Source: Mesorhizobium sp.
Lineage (GTDB): Bacteria > Pseudomonadota > Alphaproteobacteria > Rhizobiales > Rhizobiaceae
DNA length: 13,506 bases
Direction of reading: 5' to 3'
NCBI GenBank assembly: GCA_030698645.1
Contig: JAUYMV010000320.1
Coordinates: 1-13,506, forward strand
Numbering within the stretch: the first letter of the stretch is position 1; every line of letters starts with the position of its first letter. Both the position numbers and the translations under genes were made by a program. The notes under the pieces were generated by a model. The model searched no databases. It saw nothing but the letters and a program-made list of their open reading frames with translations, and was not told the origin of the DNA. Of this stretch, positions 1-9,109 are shown one piece after another.

Positions 1-5
1 GACCT

Positions 6-398
6 TCATTCCGGTTCGGAGCAGTCGACGACGAAGGCGCCCTCGCCCTTGACCGACAGCACACCGCCCGCGGCACTCTTGTCGCCGTCCTTCGCCTTGA
101 ACACGCGCAGCCTGATGATGACCTCGTTCATGCCGTCGTCGGCGATATCGACCAGCATCTGCCCGTCGTCCGCGTACGAATGGGCGACGGCGATGGGGGT
201 GCCGGGCATCAGGTCGGGCTGCGTCGACCAGTCCTTGTCGCCGACGCTGACGATCGCCCGCGCGATCGACAGGAAAGGCACATGGCCGACGAGCAGGTCG
301 ACCGACACGCCCTTGCCGTCCGAGCAGACGATTTCGCCGGTGGCGAGCGCGGGCGTCGCGAGACAAGCCAGAACGAGGGATGTCGCGAGCGCCCGCAT
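6..398 (-). CDS. Small exported protein of unknown function
   Basis: Encodes 130 residues. Residues 1-19 form a clear Sec-type signal peptide (Arg at position 2, a Leu/Ala-rich core, then a cleavage site after PALA), so the protein is probably periplasmic. The mature part holds only two cysteines, one near residue 25 (IVCSDG) and one near the C-terminus (VVDCSE), which could form a disulfide. The pattern of short hydrophobic segments and turns suggests a small beta-rich domain. The start lies only 7 nt after the ppiB stop codon and has no good Shine-Dalgarno sequence, so translation is probably coupled to ppiB and the gene is the last visible member of the coaD-cyclophilin operon. I do not recognise the family. 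A role beside the exported cyclophilin is possible but rests on position only. That it is a real gene is well supported by the signal peptide and the operon context. Confidence 0.8.
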   Translation of the reverse strand: MRALATSLVLACLATPALATGEIVCSDGKGVSVDLLVGHVPFLSIARAIVSVGDKDWSTQPDLMPGTPIAVAHSYADDGQMLVDIADDGMNEVIIRLRVFKAKDGDKSAAGGVLSVKGEGAFVVDCSEPE

Positions 399-405
399 CG
401 CCGGT

Positions 406-885
406 CTAGGCCGTCGCGTCGGCTGCGACGCGCATGGTGACGATCGAGTCCGGGCTCTTGACCGGCTCGCCGCGCTTGATCTGGTCGACCTTGTCCATGC
501 CTTCGATGACCTGGCCCCAGACCGTGTACTGACGGTTCAGGAAGGCCGCGTCGCCGAAGCAGATGAAGAACTGCGAATTGGCCGAGTTCGGGTTCGACGA
601 GCGCGCCATCGAGCAGGTGCCGCGCACATGCGGGACGTTGGAGAATTCGGCCGGCAGGTCCGGCTTCTTCGAGCCGCCCATGCCGGTGCCGGTCGGATCG
701 CCGCCCTGCGCCATGAAGCCCTCGATGACGCGGTGGAACACCACGCCGTCATAAAACTGCTCGCGGGCGAGCTCCTTGATGCGCGCGACGTGCTTTGGCG
801 CGACGTCCGGCAGGAGCTGGATGACGACCTTGCCCTTGGTCGTCTCCATGATCAGCGTGTTTTCCGGATCCTTGATCTCGGCCAT
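406..885 (-). CDS. ppiB: Cytoplasmic cyclophilin-type peptidyl-prolyl cis-trans isomerase
   Basis: A 159-residue single-domain cyclophilin that interconverts cis and trans peptide bonds before proline and assists folding. The active-site landmarks are present: FHRVIEGFMAQGGD at residues 50-63 with the catalytic Arg52, Phe57 and Gln60, then SANSQFFI at 101-108, and YTVWGQV with Trp123, the tryptophan that in human cyclophilin A contacts cyclosporin. There is no signal peptide, so it should act in the cytoplasm. The ATG is preceded by AAGGA about 8 nt upstream. It follows the exported cyclophilin by 31 nt and precedes the small exported protein by 7 nt, consistent with one transcript. The length is normal for short bacterial cyclophilins. 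The family call is secure; the symbol is assigned by analogy with the cytoplasmic PpiB of E. coli. Confidence 0.95.
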   Translation of the reverse strand: MAEIKDPENTLIMETTKGKVVIQLLPDVAPKHVARIKELAREQFYDGVVFHRVIEGFMAQGGDPTGTGMGGSKKPDLPAEFSNVPHVRGTCSMARSSNPNSANSQFFICFGDAAFLNRQYTVWGQVIEGMDKVDQIKRGEPVKSPDSIVTMRVAADATA

Positions 886-916
886 GTCGTATTCCTTCCG
901 TTCAATCGTGTTGATG

Positions 917-1501
917 TCAATTCGTTGGATCGGATGCGATGCGCACCTTGATCATGCGGTCGGGCTCGGAGACCTCGCCATTGGCGCCCTGTCCCTTCTT
1001 GATCGCGTCGACGAATTCCATGCCGGATTCGACCTGGCCGACCACCGTATACTGCCCGTCGAGGCCCGGATTGGGCGCGAACATGATGAAGAACTGCGAG
1101 TTGGCGGAGTCCGGATCGGGCGAGCGCGCCATGCCGACGACGCCGCGCACAAAGGGCTCTGCGGAGAATTCAGCCGGCAAATCCGGCTTGTCGGAGCCGC
1201 CGGTGCCGGCGCGCGATGCGACGAAGCCGTCCTGCATGTCGCCGAACTGCACGTCGCCGGTCTGCGCCATGAAGTCCTTGATGACGCGGTGGAACGCGAC
1301 ATTGTCATAGGCGCCTTCGCGGACCAGCGCCTTGATCTGCGCGACGTGCTTGGGCGCGAGGTCGGGGCGAAGCGCGATGGTGACGTCGCCGTCCTTCAGC
1401 GTGATGATCATCGTGTCTTCGGGCGCGGCGGCCTGTGCCGCCGGCGCGAAAGCCAGCGTTGCAAGCATGGCAAAGGCGGCTGCGAAATTCAGTCGGGACA
1501 T
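917..1501 (-). CDS. ppiA: Exported cyclophilin-type peptidyl-prolyl cis-trans isomerase
   Basis: A 194-residue cyclophilin with an N-terminal signal peptide: residues 1-24 are Ala-rich and hydrophobic and end in AQA, a good signal peptidase I site. It should therefore assist folding of proteins in the periplasm. The catalytic region FHRVIKDFMAQTGD (residues 70-83, Arg72) and SANSQFFI (132-139) are intact. At the position where the cytoplasmic copy has Trp123, this protein has Val154 (YTVVGQV), a common change in bacterial cyclophilins that usually lowers cyclosporin binding. It also has a short insertion after the first motif (about residues 84-100). A GGAG sits about 8 nt before the ATG. The gene starts 17 nt after the coaD stop codon and is followed at 31 nt by the second cyclophilin. 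The pair probably arose by duplication, with one copy gaining an export signal. Confidence 0.94.
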   Translation of the reverse strand: MSRLNFAAAFAMLATLAFAPAAQAAAPEDTMIITLKDGDVTIALRPDLAPKHVAQIKALVREGAYDNVAFHRVIKDFMAQTGDVQFGDMQDGFVASRAGTGGSDKPDLPAEFSAEPFVRGVVGMARSPDPDSANSQFFIMFAPNPGLDGQYTVVGQVESGMEFVDAIKKGQGANGEVSEPDRMIKVRIASDPTN

Positions 1502-1518
1502 ATGGGCACTCCGGATGC

Positions 1519-2019
1519 TCAGGATGGGAATTTGGCCGCCAGCGGCGTTGCGACATCGGCGGGAACGAAGGGGCGGATGTCGCCGCCCATCGCGGCTATC
1601 TGGCGGACCAATGTGGCGGTAATCGTGCGCACCGACGGGCTGGCGGGCAAAAAAACCGTCTGCAGGTCCGGCGCCATGGTCTCGTTCATGCCCGCCATCT
1701 GCATTTCGTAGTCGAGATCAGTGCCGTCGCGCAGCCCGCGAATCAGGATGCCCGCGCCGTTCTTGCGCGCCGCATCGATGACGAGACCCTCGAAGGCGAT
1801 GACCTTGAGGCGCGCCGCGTCGGCGCCGAGTTCGGCCCTGGCCGCCGATTCGATCAGCGAAATGCGCTCCTCGAGACTGAACACCGGCGTCTTCGACGGC
1901 TGGATGCCGATCGCGACATAGACGGTGTCGGCGATCGTCAGCGCACCTTTCAGCACGTCGAGATGGCCGTTGGTCAACGGATCGAAGGAACCTGCATAGA
2001 TGGCCGTGCGCTGGATCAT
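1519..2019 (-). CDS. coaD: Pantetheine-phosphate adenylyltransferase
   Basis: Catalyses transfer of AMP from ATP to 4'-phosphopantetheine, giving dephospho-CoA, the penultimate step of coenzyme A synthesis in the cytoplasm. The 166-residue protein has the family hallmarks: [16 protein letters not shown] at residues 8-23 with the nucleotidyltransferase T/HxGH motif (TNGH, 16-19), RGLRD at 94-98, and a C-terminal [13 protein letters not shown] segment corresponding to the family's ISSTLVR motif. The frame stays open 26 codons further upstream, but the family starts just before the first beta strand, so the ATG at 2019 is chosen. Its ribosome binding site is weak. It is the first gene of a tight operon with the two cyclophilins and the small exported protein, and lies downstream of gyrA with about 380 nt between. 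Confidence 0.95.
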   Translation of the reverse strand: MIQRTAIYAGSFDPLTNGHLDVLKGALTIADTVYVAIGIQPSKTPVFSLEERISLIESAARAELGADAARLKVIAFEGLVIDAARKNGAGILIRGLRDGTDLDYEMQMAGMNETMAPDLQTVFLPASPSVRTITATLVRQIAAMGGDIRPFVPADVATPLAAKFPS

Positions 2020-2108
2020 GGGACGTGCTTCTAGTGTTCCTTGGTCACAAAGGCAATTCGCCCAGTCGATGCGGGCTGCAATGGCGCGGTTCCCCATCCG
2101 GCGGCCCG

Positions 2109-2138
2109 GCTGAACGCCGGATGAACGCGGCGCTCAGC
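2109..2138. promoter_or_regulatory. Imperfect dyad with TGAACG repeats between coaD and the small membrane gene
   Basis: GCTGAACGCC (2109-2118) faces GGCGCTCAGC (2129-2138); the arms match at 9 of 10 positions around a 10-nt centre. Two direct copies of TGAACG start at 2111 and 2122, exactly 11 bases (about one helical turn) apart. The element lies in the divergent intergenic space, 90 nt before the coaD start and 91 nt before the 44-codon gene, so it is placed to bind a regulator of either gene. The regulator is not known to me. The repeats are directly visible; the regulatory role is inference. Confidence 0.35.
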
Positions 2139-2228
2139 ATGGCTTCACGGCGCGATGACTAAAACGGCATCGCAGGACATGAAACCGAAACCGCATTCGT
2201 CCGTTATTGCTGCGAAGGAGATGACGCC

Positions 2229-2363
2229 ATGATCATTCTGATGCTTGCCGCCGCCATGATGATTGCCATGCTGATCGCCACCGCGTTCGGCCTTCAGGAA
2301 GAAAGCCGTCGCGAACGCCAGGAACAGCGCATCGAGAAGCGCCATTTGTTCCTGCCGCGCTAG
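2229..2363 (+). CDS. Small single-helix membrane protein, 44 residues
   Basis: A short frame easily missed by length-limited gene finders. Residues 1-22 (MIILMLAAAMM onward to AFGL) are an uninterrupted hydrophobic helix. Residues 23-40 are strongly charged (QEESRRERQEQRIEKRH), probably a cytoplasmic amphipathic or coiled helix, and the end is LFLPR. AAGGAG is spaced about 9 nt from the ATG, one of the best ribosome binding sites in the window. The gene is divergent from coaD and converges with gyrA, the two stop codons being 39 nt apart. A 17-codon frame beginning at 2179 (MKPKPHSSVIAAKEMTP) ends in an ATGA overlap with this start and could be a leader peptide. The function is unknown. The architecture resembles small regulatory membrane peptides, but nothing more specific can be said. 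Confidence 0.65.
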   Translation: MIILMLAAAMMIAMLIATAFGLQEESRRERQEQRIEKRHLFLPR

Positions 2364-2381
2364 TCTTTCGCCGCCTCTGCC

Positions 2382-2402
2382 GACGCCGCCCCTGCGCGGC
2401 GT

Positions 2403-2403
<1 letters not shown>
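2382..2403. terminator. GC-rich hairpin at the 3' end of gyrA
   Basis: GACGCCGC (2382-2389) and GCGGCGTC (2396-2403) form a perfect 8-bp stem with a 6-nt loop. The right arm reaches into the last base of the gyrA stop codon, and the hairpin lies between the convergent ends of gyrA and the 44-codon gene. Neither strand has a following run of T, so it is not a standard intrinsic terminator. It may slow polymerase or protect the mRNA 3' end. Confidence 0.4.
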
Positions 2404-5219
<2,816 letters not shown>

Positions 5220-5247
5220 TTGGGATCACGCAATGTTCGGGAATCAT

Positions 5248-5282
5248 GCTTCCTTATATAGGAAGCCCGCCCAATTCTCCAA
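5248..5282 (-). promoter_or_regulatory. Predicted gyrA promoter with an overlapping perfect dyad
   Basis: On the minus strand TTGGAG (5282-5277) and TATAAG (5258-5253, 5 of 6 to the consensus -10) are separated by 18 nt, predicting a transcription start near 5246 and a leader of about 27 nt before the TTG start of gyrA. A perfect inverted repeat, GCTTCCT-N5-AGGAAGC (5248-5266), covers the -10 box. Because it spans the promoter itself, it is more likely an operator or a melting-sensitive element than an RNA hairpin. gyrA promoters in E. coli respond to supercoiling; any such role here is inference. Confidence 0.45.
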
Positions 5283-5513
5283 TCCGGGCCGGCGCTTTCA
5301 AACAGGGGTTTTCATGCGTAATAACAATCACTTGCAAGCAATATAAAATTCCGCCCCCGAAGCGGGACGCCAAGCGGGCGGACGGAAGCCGGCGGGGCGG
5401 CGAATCGTCTGCCGGCTTTCCCCTCGCGCCGGAGCGAATTTCACGCCGCGGGATTGATCTTCGCCGCGCCCGGTACGCATGGTGCGCCGGACAACCCGCA
5501 CCGGAATCGCATC

Positions 5514-6479
5514 TTGACCCAGGACTCGGACCGTTTCGCCGCCTATGTCGCCAAGGCCGGCGAAGGCCCCAACAGCCTGCCGCGCATCGTGCTCGCCATC
5601 GCGCTCGTGCTGGTGGTGTGGGTGGCCGGCAGCATGGTCGTCATCTTCGGCGGCGCGATGCTCGTCCTCGTGGCGCAGCGCGTCGTCCCCGGCATGCCGA
5701 CGCTGCTGACCGGCCTGACCCTTGGCGAGATCGTAGCGACGCGGACCGGGCTCGCGCTGCAGCTGCTGTCCATCGCGTCGATCTGGCCGGCGCTCTGGCT
5801 TGCCCTCCGGCTGCTCCACAAGCGCCGCCTGAGCGGCCTGCTCGGCGCGGCCGACCGCATCTCGCGCGCCGATTTCCGCCGCGGCCTGGTCGTCGCGGTG
5901 GTCCTCGGCGCGGTCTCGATCCCGCTCTGGCTGCTGGCGGACCCGCATATCGAGCGTGGCGACATCTCGCCCGCGCAATGGCTGGCCGCGCTGCTGCCGT
6001 TCGCCGCCTGCATCCTGCTGCAAAGCTCGGCCGAGGAACTGCTGTTTCGCGGCTATCTCCCGCAAGCGCTCGGCCACCGCTTCCGCTCGCCCTGGATCTG
6101 GGCGGCGCTGCCGGCGCTGGCCTTCATGCTCATGCACTGGAACGCCAGCGCCAGCGCCTGGATGAACGCGGCCGGGCTGATCACCGTCGGCGGCTTCGGC
6201 GTCTCCGCCGCCATCCTCGCCTGGCGCACCGGCGACCTCGGCGCGGCGATGGGCCTGCACTTCGGCAACAATCTGATGGCGATCCTGGTGGTCGGCAGCG
6301 CCGGCCCGACCGGCGAGGCAGCATTCTTTACCGTGCGCAACATCGCCGACCCGTCGTGGACGCCGATCCAGGCGGCAGGCATCGCCGCCGGCAGCGTGGC
6401 GACGACGCTGCTTGCCCTCGCCGTCCTGCTACATCCGCGCTCGCCGCTGCGCGTCGCAGGCGTCCCGCCGGCGCATTGA
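5514..6479 (+). CDS. CPBP-family intramembrane metalloprotease
   Basis: A 321-residue integral membrane protein of the CPBP (CAAX protease and bacteriocin-processing; Abi) family, whose members cleave substrates inside the membrane and include prenyl-CAAX endopeptidases and bacteriocin self-immunity proteins. All three metal/catalytic motifs are visible: EELLFR at 174-179, FMLMHWN ending at 210 with His208, and GLHFGNN with His249 and Asn253. About eight hydrophobic segments are seen, at roughly 24-56, 75-101, 123-141, 154-171, 193-207, 217-236, 243-262 and 285-306. No ATG is suitable. The TTG at 5514 is chosen because GGAA precedes it by about 7 nt and MTQDSDRF is a plausible start; another TTG at 5454 would add 20 unlikely residues. 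It is divergent from gyrA and followed by a RibD_C-like gene after 50 nt. The substrate is unknown. Confidence 0.88.
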   Translation: MTQDSDRFAAYVAKAGEGPNSLPRIVLAIALVLVVWVAGSMVVIFGGAMLVLVAQRVVPGMPTLLTGLTLGEIVATRTGLALQLLSIASIWPALWLALRLLHKRRLSGLLGAADRISRADFRRGLVVAVVLGAVSIPLWLLADPHIERGDISPAQWLAALLPFAACILLQSSAEELLFRGYLPQALGHRFRSPWIWAALPALAFMLMHWNASASAWMNAAGLITVGGFGVSAAILAWRTGDLGAAMGLHFGNNLMAILVVGSAGPTGEAAFFTVRNIADPSWTPIQAAGIAAGSVATTLLALAVLLHPRSPLRVAGVPPAH

Positions 6480-6488
6480 CGGAAAGGA

Positions 6489-6505
6489 CCGGGCTTCGGC
6501 CCTGG
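6489..6505 (+). repeat. UUCG-tetraloop hairpin before the RibD_C-like gene
   Basis: GGGC (6491-6494), TTCG loop and GCCC (6499-6502) form a C(UUCG)G hairpin, an unusually stable RNA tetraloop type; two flanking C/G pairs can extend it with one bulged T. It sits in the 50-nt gap between the protease and the next gene and could act as a processing or stabilising element. No T run follows, so termination is unlikely. Confidence 0.4.
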
Positions 6506-6529
6506 GAAGCACAAAGTGGAGATTGCAGC

Positions 6530-7060
6530 ATGGCGAAGCTCGTCTTCGGAATGAACCAGTCCCTTGACGGCTTTGTCGATCACGACGGTTTTGCCGTCGG
6601 TCCCGCGCTCTTTCGCCACTGGACGGAGCATGTCCGCGACCTGACGGGCAGCATCTACGGCCGCCGCATGTACGAGATCATGCGCTATTGGGACGACGAC
6701 CGTCCCGAGTGGACCGCGGAACAACGCGCGTTCGCGGCCGCGTGGCGGCGGCAGCCGAAATGGGTCGTGTCGCGCACACTGGACTCCGTCGGCCCCAACG
6801 CCACGCTCGTTGCCGATGACATCGGGGCGGTGGTACGCGGCCTCAAGTCCCGGCTCGCGGGCGAGATCGCCGTGTCCGGACCGGACCTCGCAGGCAGCCT
6901 GACCGAGCTGGCGCTCATCGACGAGTACCGGCTCTACCTCCACCCCGTCGTGCTCGGGCGCGGCACGCCGTTCTTCGCCGGCCCGCGGCCGCCGCTGCGC
7001 CTCGTCGCCACCGATCGTCTCGACGAGGACGTGATCCGGCTGACCTACGTTCCCGCCTGA
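6530..7060 (+). CDS. RibD C-terminal / dihydrofolate-reductase-like family protein
   Basis: A 176-residue cytoplasmic protein with the dihydrofolate-reductase-like fold of the RibD_C family. The N-terminal KLVFGMNQSLDGFV (residues 3-16) is the typical first strand and SLDG turn. IYGRRMYEIMRYW (42-54) is the conserved helix after the nucleotide loop. EIAVSGPDLAGSLTELALIDEYRLYLHPVVLGRGTPFF (112-149) is the nucleotide-binding and C-terminal core. Members bind NADPH-type cofactors, but most stand-alone copies have no proven substrate, so reductase activity is an inference. GGAGA lies 9 nt before the ATG. The reading frame continues far upstream through the protease region, but only the part from this ATG looks like protein. 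It may be transcribed with the protease, and a 107-nt gap separates it from the MarC gene. Confidence 0.88.
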   Translation: MAKLVFGMNQSLDGFVDHDGFAVGPALFRHWTEHVRDLTGSIYGRRMYEIMRYWDDDRPEWTAEQRAFAAAWRRQPKWVVSRTLDSVGPNATLVADDIGAVVRGLKSRLAGEIAVSGPDLAGSLTELALIDEYRLYLHPVVLGRGTPFFAGPRPPLRLVATDRLDEDVIRLTYVPA

Positions 7061-7167
7061 TCGAAAAAGCGCGACGCGGATTGCGATGACGATCGCGCGG
7101 CGGCCATTCTCCACGCCTCTGGCGGCGATGGTCGCCACAGGCTAGGTTCCGCATGGGAGCACCGCCG

Positions 7168-7797
7168 ATGCCGAGCCTCGACAGCCTGTTCAACGCCTTC
7201 GTGACGATCCTCGTCACCATCGATCCGCCGGGCCTGGCGCCGCTCTTCCTGGCGCTGACGCGCGGCATGAACCGGCAGGAGCGCCAGCAGGTCGGCATGC
7301 GCGCCTCGATCATCGGCTTCGCGGTGCTTGCCCTCTTCGCCGTCGCCGGCGCGTCGATCCTGTCGGTGTTCGGCATCACGCTGCCGGCGTTCCGCGTCGC
7401 CGGCGGCTTCCTGCTGTTCTACATCGCCTTCGAGATGGTCTTCGAGCGCCGCCAGGAGCGCAAGGAGAAGAGCGCCGACATCGCCATCACGCGCGACCAC
7501 ATCCACAACATCGCCGCCTTCCCGCTCGCCATCCCGCTGATCGCCGGCCCCGGCGCCATATCGGCAACGGTGCTGCTCTCCGGCACGTTTCCGACCATCG
7601 CCGGACAGGCGGCGCTGGTCGGCATCATCCTCGTCGGCATCCTGCTGACCTATCTCGTGTTTCTGCTCGCCGAACGCGTCGACCGCTTCCTCGGCCATAC
7701 CGGCCGCTCGATCCTGACGCGGCTGCTCGGCGTCATCCTGGCGGCGCTCGCCGTCCAGTTCGTCGCCGACGGAATCCGCGAACTCGCCGCGATGTAG
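7168..7797 (+). CDS. MarC-family integral membrane protein
   Basis: A 209-residue inner-membrane protein of the MarC (NAAT) family. About six hydrophobic segments are visible (near residues 5-30, 45-68, 72-90, 110-132, 138-162, 180-200). Family landmarks are TIDPPGLAPLFLALT (17-31) and the FPLAIPLIAGPGAISAT segment (about 118-134). MarC proteins were once linked to multiple antibiotic resistance, but that role has not held up and the transported substrate is unknown. An ATG 15 nt upstream (7153) is in frame, but GGGAG lies 8 nt before the ATG at 7168, and family members start with the same short MPxLD peptide, so 7168 is preferred. A MarC gene between ssb and gyrA is common in Hyphomicrobiales, so this is probably part of the ancestral order. 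Confidence 0.92.
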   Translation: MPSLDSLFNAFVTILVTIDPPGLAPLFLALTRGMNRQERQQVGMRASIIGFAVLALFAVAGASILSVFGITLPAFRVAGGFLLFYIAFEMVFERRQERKEKSADIAITRDHIHNIAAFPLAIPLIAGPGAISATVLLSGTFPTIAGQAALVGIILVGILLTYLVFLLAERVDRFLGHTGRSILTRLLGVILAALAVQFVADGIRELAAM

Positions 7798-7830
7798 CGC
7801 CGGCCCGCCGCCGCGGACGCCGTCATGCGC

Positions 7831-8412
7831 CTATTTTTCGCCGCCGGACTGACCGCGCTCGATCAGTTCGCGATAGGCCTCGGCGTCGCCATAATCCTCG
7901 AACCCGGCATAGGCCGGGTGGGCGCCTGCCATGCGCCGCGCGTGCTTGATCGGGCACCAGTGCTGCTCGGTGCGTCCGGCGATCTCGCGGACATAGGCGA
8001 TCAGGCCGTTGGCGTAGGAGCAATAGGCGCAGTTCAGCTTCTCGATGGCGTTCAGATAGGCCAGGTGATGCCGGTCGAAGATCAGGTAGTCGCCGCGCTT
8101 CACCTTGCGGATGCCGTAGGCCGGAAAGCACACCGCCTGGTAGACGGTGACGAAAACGTCGAGCAGGACGAGCGGGACGATCAGCGCGTAGATGAACGGT
8201 GCGGTCAGCACGACCAGCGGCCGCGCGCGCAAGACATAGGACGACAGCCGGGTGCGCAACTCGCGGTGGCGGCGCAGGATCTCCGCCTCGAACCGGGCGC
8301 GGCCCTGTTCGAGGCCGAAGCGCAGCCCGGCGCGGCGCCCGGCGATCTCGGCCTCGAGCTCGGCCTCGAGCGCGCGGATGCTGTCTGTGAGGGCCACGAT
8401 TTTGGGGTTCAT
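7831..8412 (-). CDS. Membrane protein with a conserved CxxC...C motif, unknown function
   Basis: A 193-residue protein. Residues 8-55 are a charged heptad-like helix, probably a coiled coil, rich in Glu and Arg. Residues 66-96 are one long hydrophobic stretch, possibly a hairpin, ending in Cys95. The part after the membrane carries NCAYCSYANGLIAYVREIA (127-145) and TEQHWCPIKHA (148-158), giving Cys128, Cys131 and Cys153 with nearby His151 and His157. This looks like a metal or redox site. I recall similar uncharacterised proteins in alphaproteobacteria but know no function. The ATG is preceded by GGAGA at good spacing. The gene converges with MarC (33 nt between stops) and diverges from the phage-like gene at 8618. 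Confidence 0.85.
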   Translation of the reverse strand: MNPKIVALTDSIRALEAELEAEIAGRRAGLRFGLEQGRARFEAEILRRHRELRTRLSSYVLRARPLVVLTAPFIYALIVPLVLLDVFVTVYQAVCFPAYGIRKVKRGDYLIFDRHHLAYLNAIEKLNCAYCSYANGLIAYVREIAGRTEQHWCPIKHARRMAGAHPAYAGFEDYGDAEAYRELIERGQSGGEK

Positions 8413-8521
8413 TGCAGTCTCCGACGGCAGGGCTTTTCTTCGTGCGTCGGCTCGACCCTATCACGTCCGGGCGCCCGGCGAGCGCCCCAAAGGCGGGCGT
8501 CTTCGGCGGGCAGGTCGCGCC

Positions 8522-8578
8522 GTTTGCCCCGCGCGACGCGTGCGATGCGGTTGGCTTATGCCGCCCGATGGGGCAAAC
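8522..8578. repeat. Perfect 9-bp inverted repeat upstream of the GNAT-like gene
   Basis: GTTTGCCCC (8522-8530) is repeated inverted as GGGGCAAAC (8570-8578), 39 nt apart. A second 7-bp inverted repeat, GTCGCGC (8514-8520) and GCGCGAC (8531-8537), overlaps its left arm, so two alternative stems compete for the same bases. The element ends 40 nt before the start at 8618, in the divergent space shared with the gene at 7831-8412. It could be a mutually exclusive RNA structure in the leader or a pair of operator half-sites. The repeats are seen; the role is inference. Confidence 0.45.
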
Positions 8579-8617
8579 TCCCGGCCGGGGGCTAACTTCT
8601 TTAGGAGGGAGCAGCCA

Positions 8618-9073
8618 ATGGACGCACGCACAGCACACAGCCGCGATCTCGCCGCCGTGTTCAGCCATCTGGCCGACCGCGTCTCCGCCGAACACGCGTC
8701 GGCCGGCCAACGCGGACTGTCGCCGAAGGACGCGCTGTTTCTGAATCTGAAGGAAGGCCGCGCGCACGCCTTGGTGGATGGCGGCGAGCCGGTCGCCATC
8801 GTGTCCTGGGACGAATCCGACGACATCGCGACCACCTCGTTCGCGGCCGCCGAGCGCTTCTTCACGGCCTCGACCGTGCGGTTCTGCGCGCGCCACATCA
8901 GGCGCATCCAGGCGCTCTGCGGCAACCGCCCGATCCAGTCGCTAAGCTGGTCCGACCGGGCCGACGTCGCCAAATGGTTCCGGGTGATCGGCTTCGTCGA
9001 GATCGGCCGCGGCGATGGCTACACGATTTACGAATTGCCGCCGCAGAGCGGGTCCGCGCCGAAGTCGCACTGA
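8618..9073 (+). CDS. GNAT-like protein resembling T7-type phage gp13 proteins
   Basis: A 151-residue soluble protein. The second half has the order expected of a GNAT-type acetyltransferase: a strand with GGEPVAIVSWD (55-65), a long basic helix FCARHIRRIQALCG (89-102), a strand RPIQSLSWSD (104-113), then a helix with VAKWFRVIGFVEIG (117-130) and a final strand GYTIYEL (134-140). This KWFRxxGF ending and helix pattern recall phage proteins of the T7 gp13 / DUF2833 type. I do not see a clear acetyl-CoA pyrophosphate loop (R/QxxGxG/A), so enzymatic activity is doubtful. AGGAGG at 8603-8608, 9 nt from the ATG, is the strongest Shine-Dalgarno sequence in the window and fixes the start although the frame is open further upstream. 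No other phage gene is nearby. The gene is real; the phage link is inference. Confidence 0.8.
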   Translation: MDARTAHSRDLAAVFSHLADRVSAEHASAGQRGLSPKDALFLNLKEGRAHALVDGGEPVAIVSWDESDDIATTSFAAAERFFTASTVRFCARHIRRIQALCGNRPIQSLSWSDRADVAKWFRVIGFVEIGRGDGYTIYELPPQSGSAPKSH

Positions 9074-9109
9074 CGGCGCCGATCCACCGGAGCTCCTCAG
9101 GCGGCGCCG
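9074..9109. repeat. Inverted repeat between convergent genes
   Basis: Two copies of the self-complementary octamer CGGCGCCG (9074-9081 and 9102-9109) flank a 20-nt spacer, directly after the stop of the GNAT-like gene and over the stop of the GyrI-like gene. They could pair as an 8-bp stem acting at the 3' ends of both transcripts. No T run is present, so a terminator role is weakly supported. Confidence 0.25.

Noticed and set aside
2145..2345. A 66-codon minus-strand frame opposite the 44-codon gene
   Set aside because: It is Gly/His/Asn-rich in its middle, has no ribosome binding site, and the opposing plus-strand frame has much better signals.
5328..6260. A 310-codon minus-strand frame across the CPBP protease
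   Set aside because: Its composition (Gln, Arg, Gly, Asp, Ala-rich, low in hydrophobics) is typical of an antisense shadow, and the plus strand shows all protease motifs.
7798..7837. T5 run after MarC as an intrinsic terminator
   Set aside because: No stable stem lies directly before the run, and the T residues are part of the stop region of the convergent gene.
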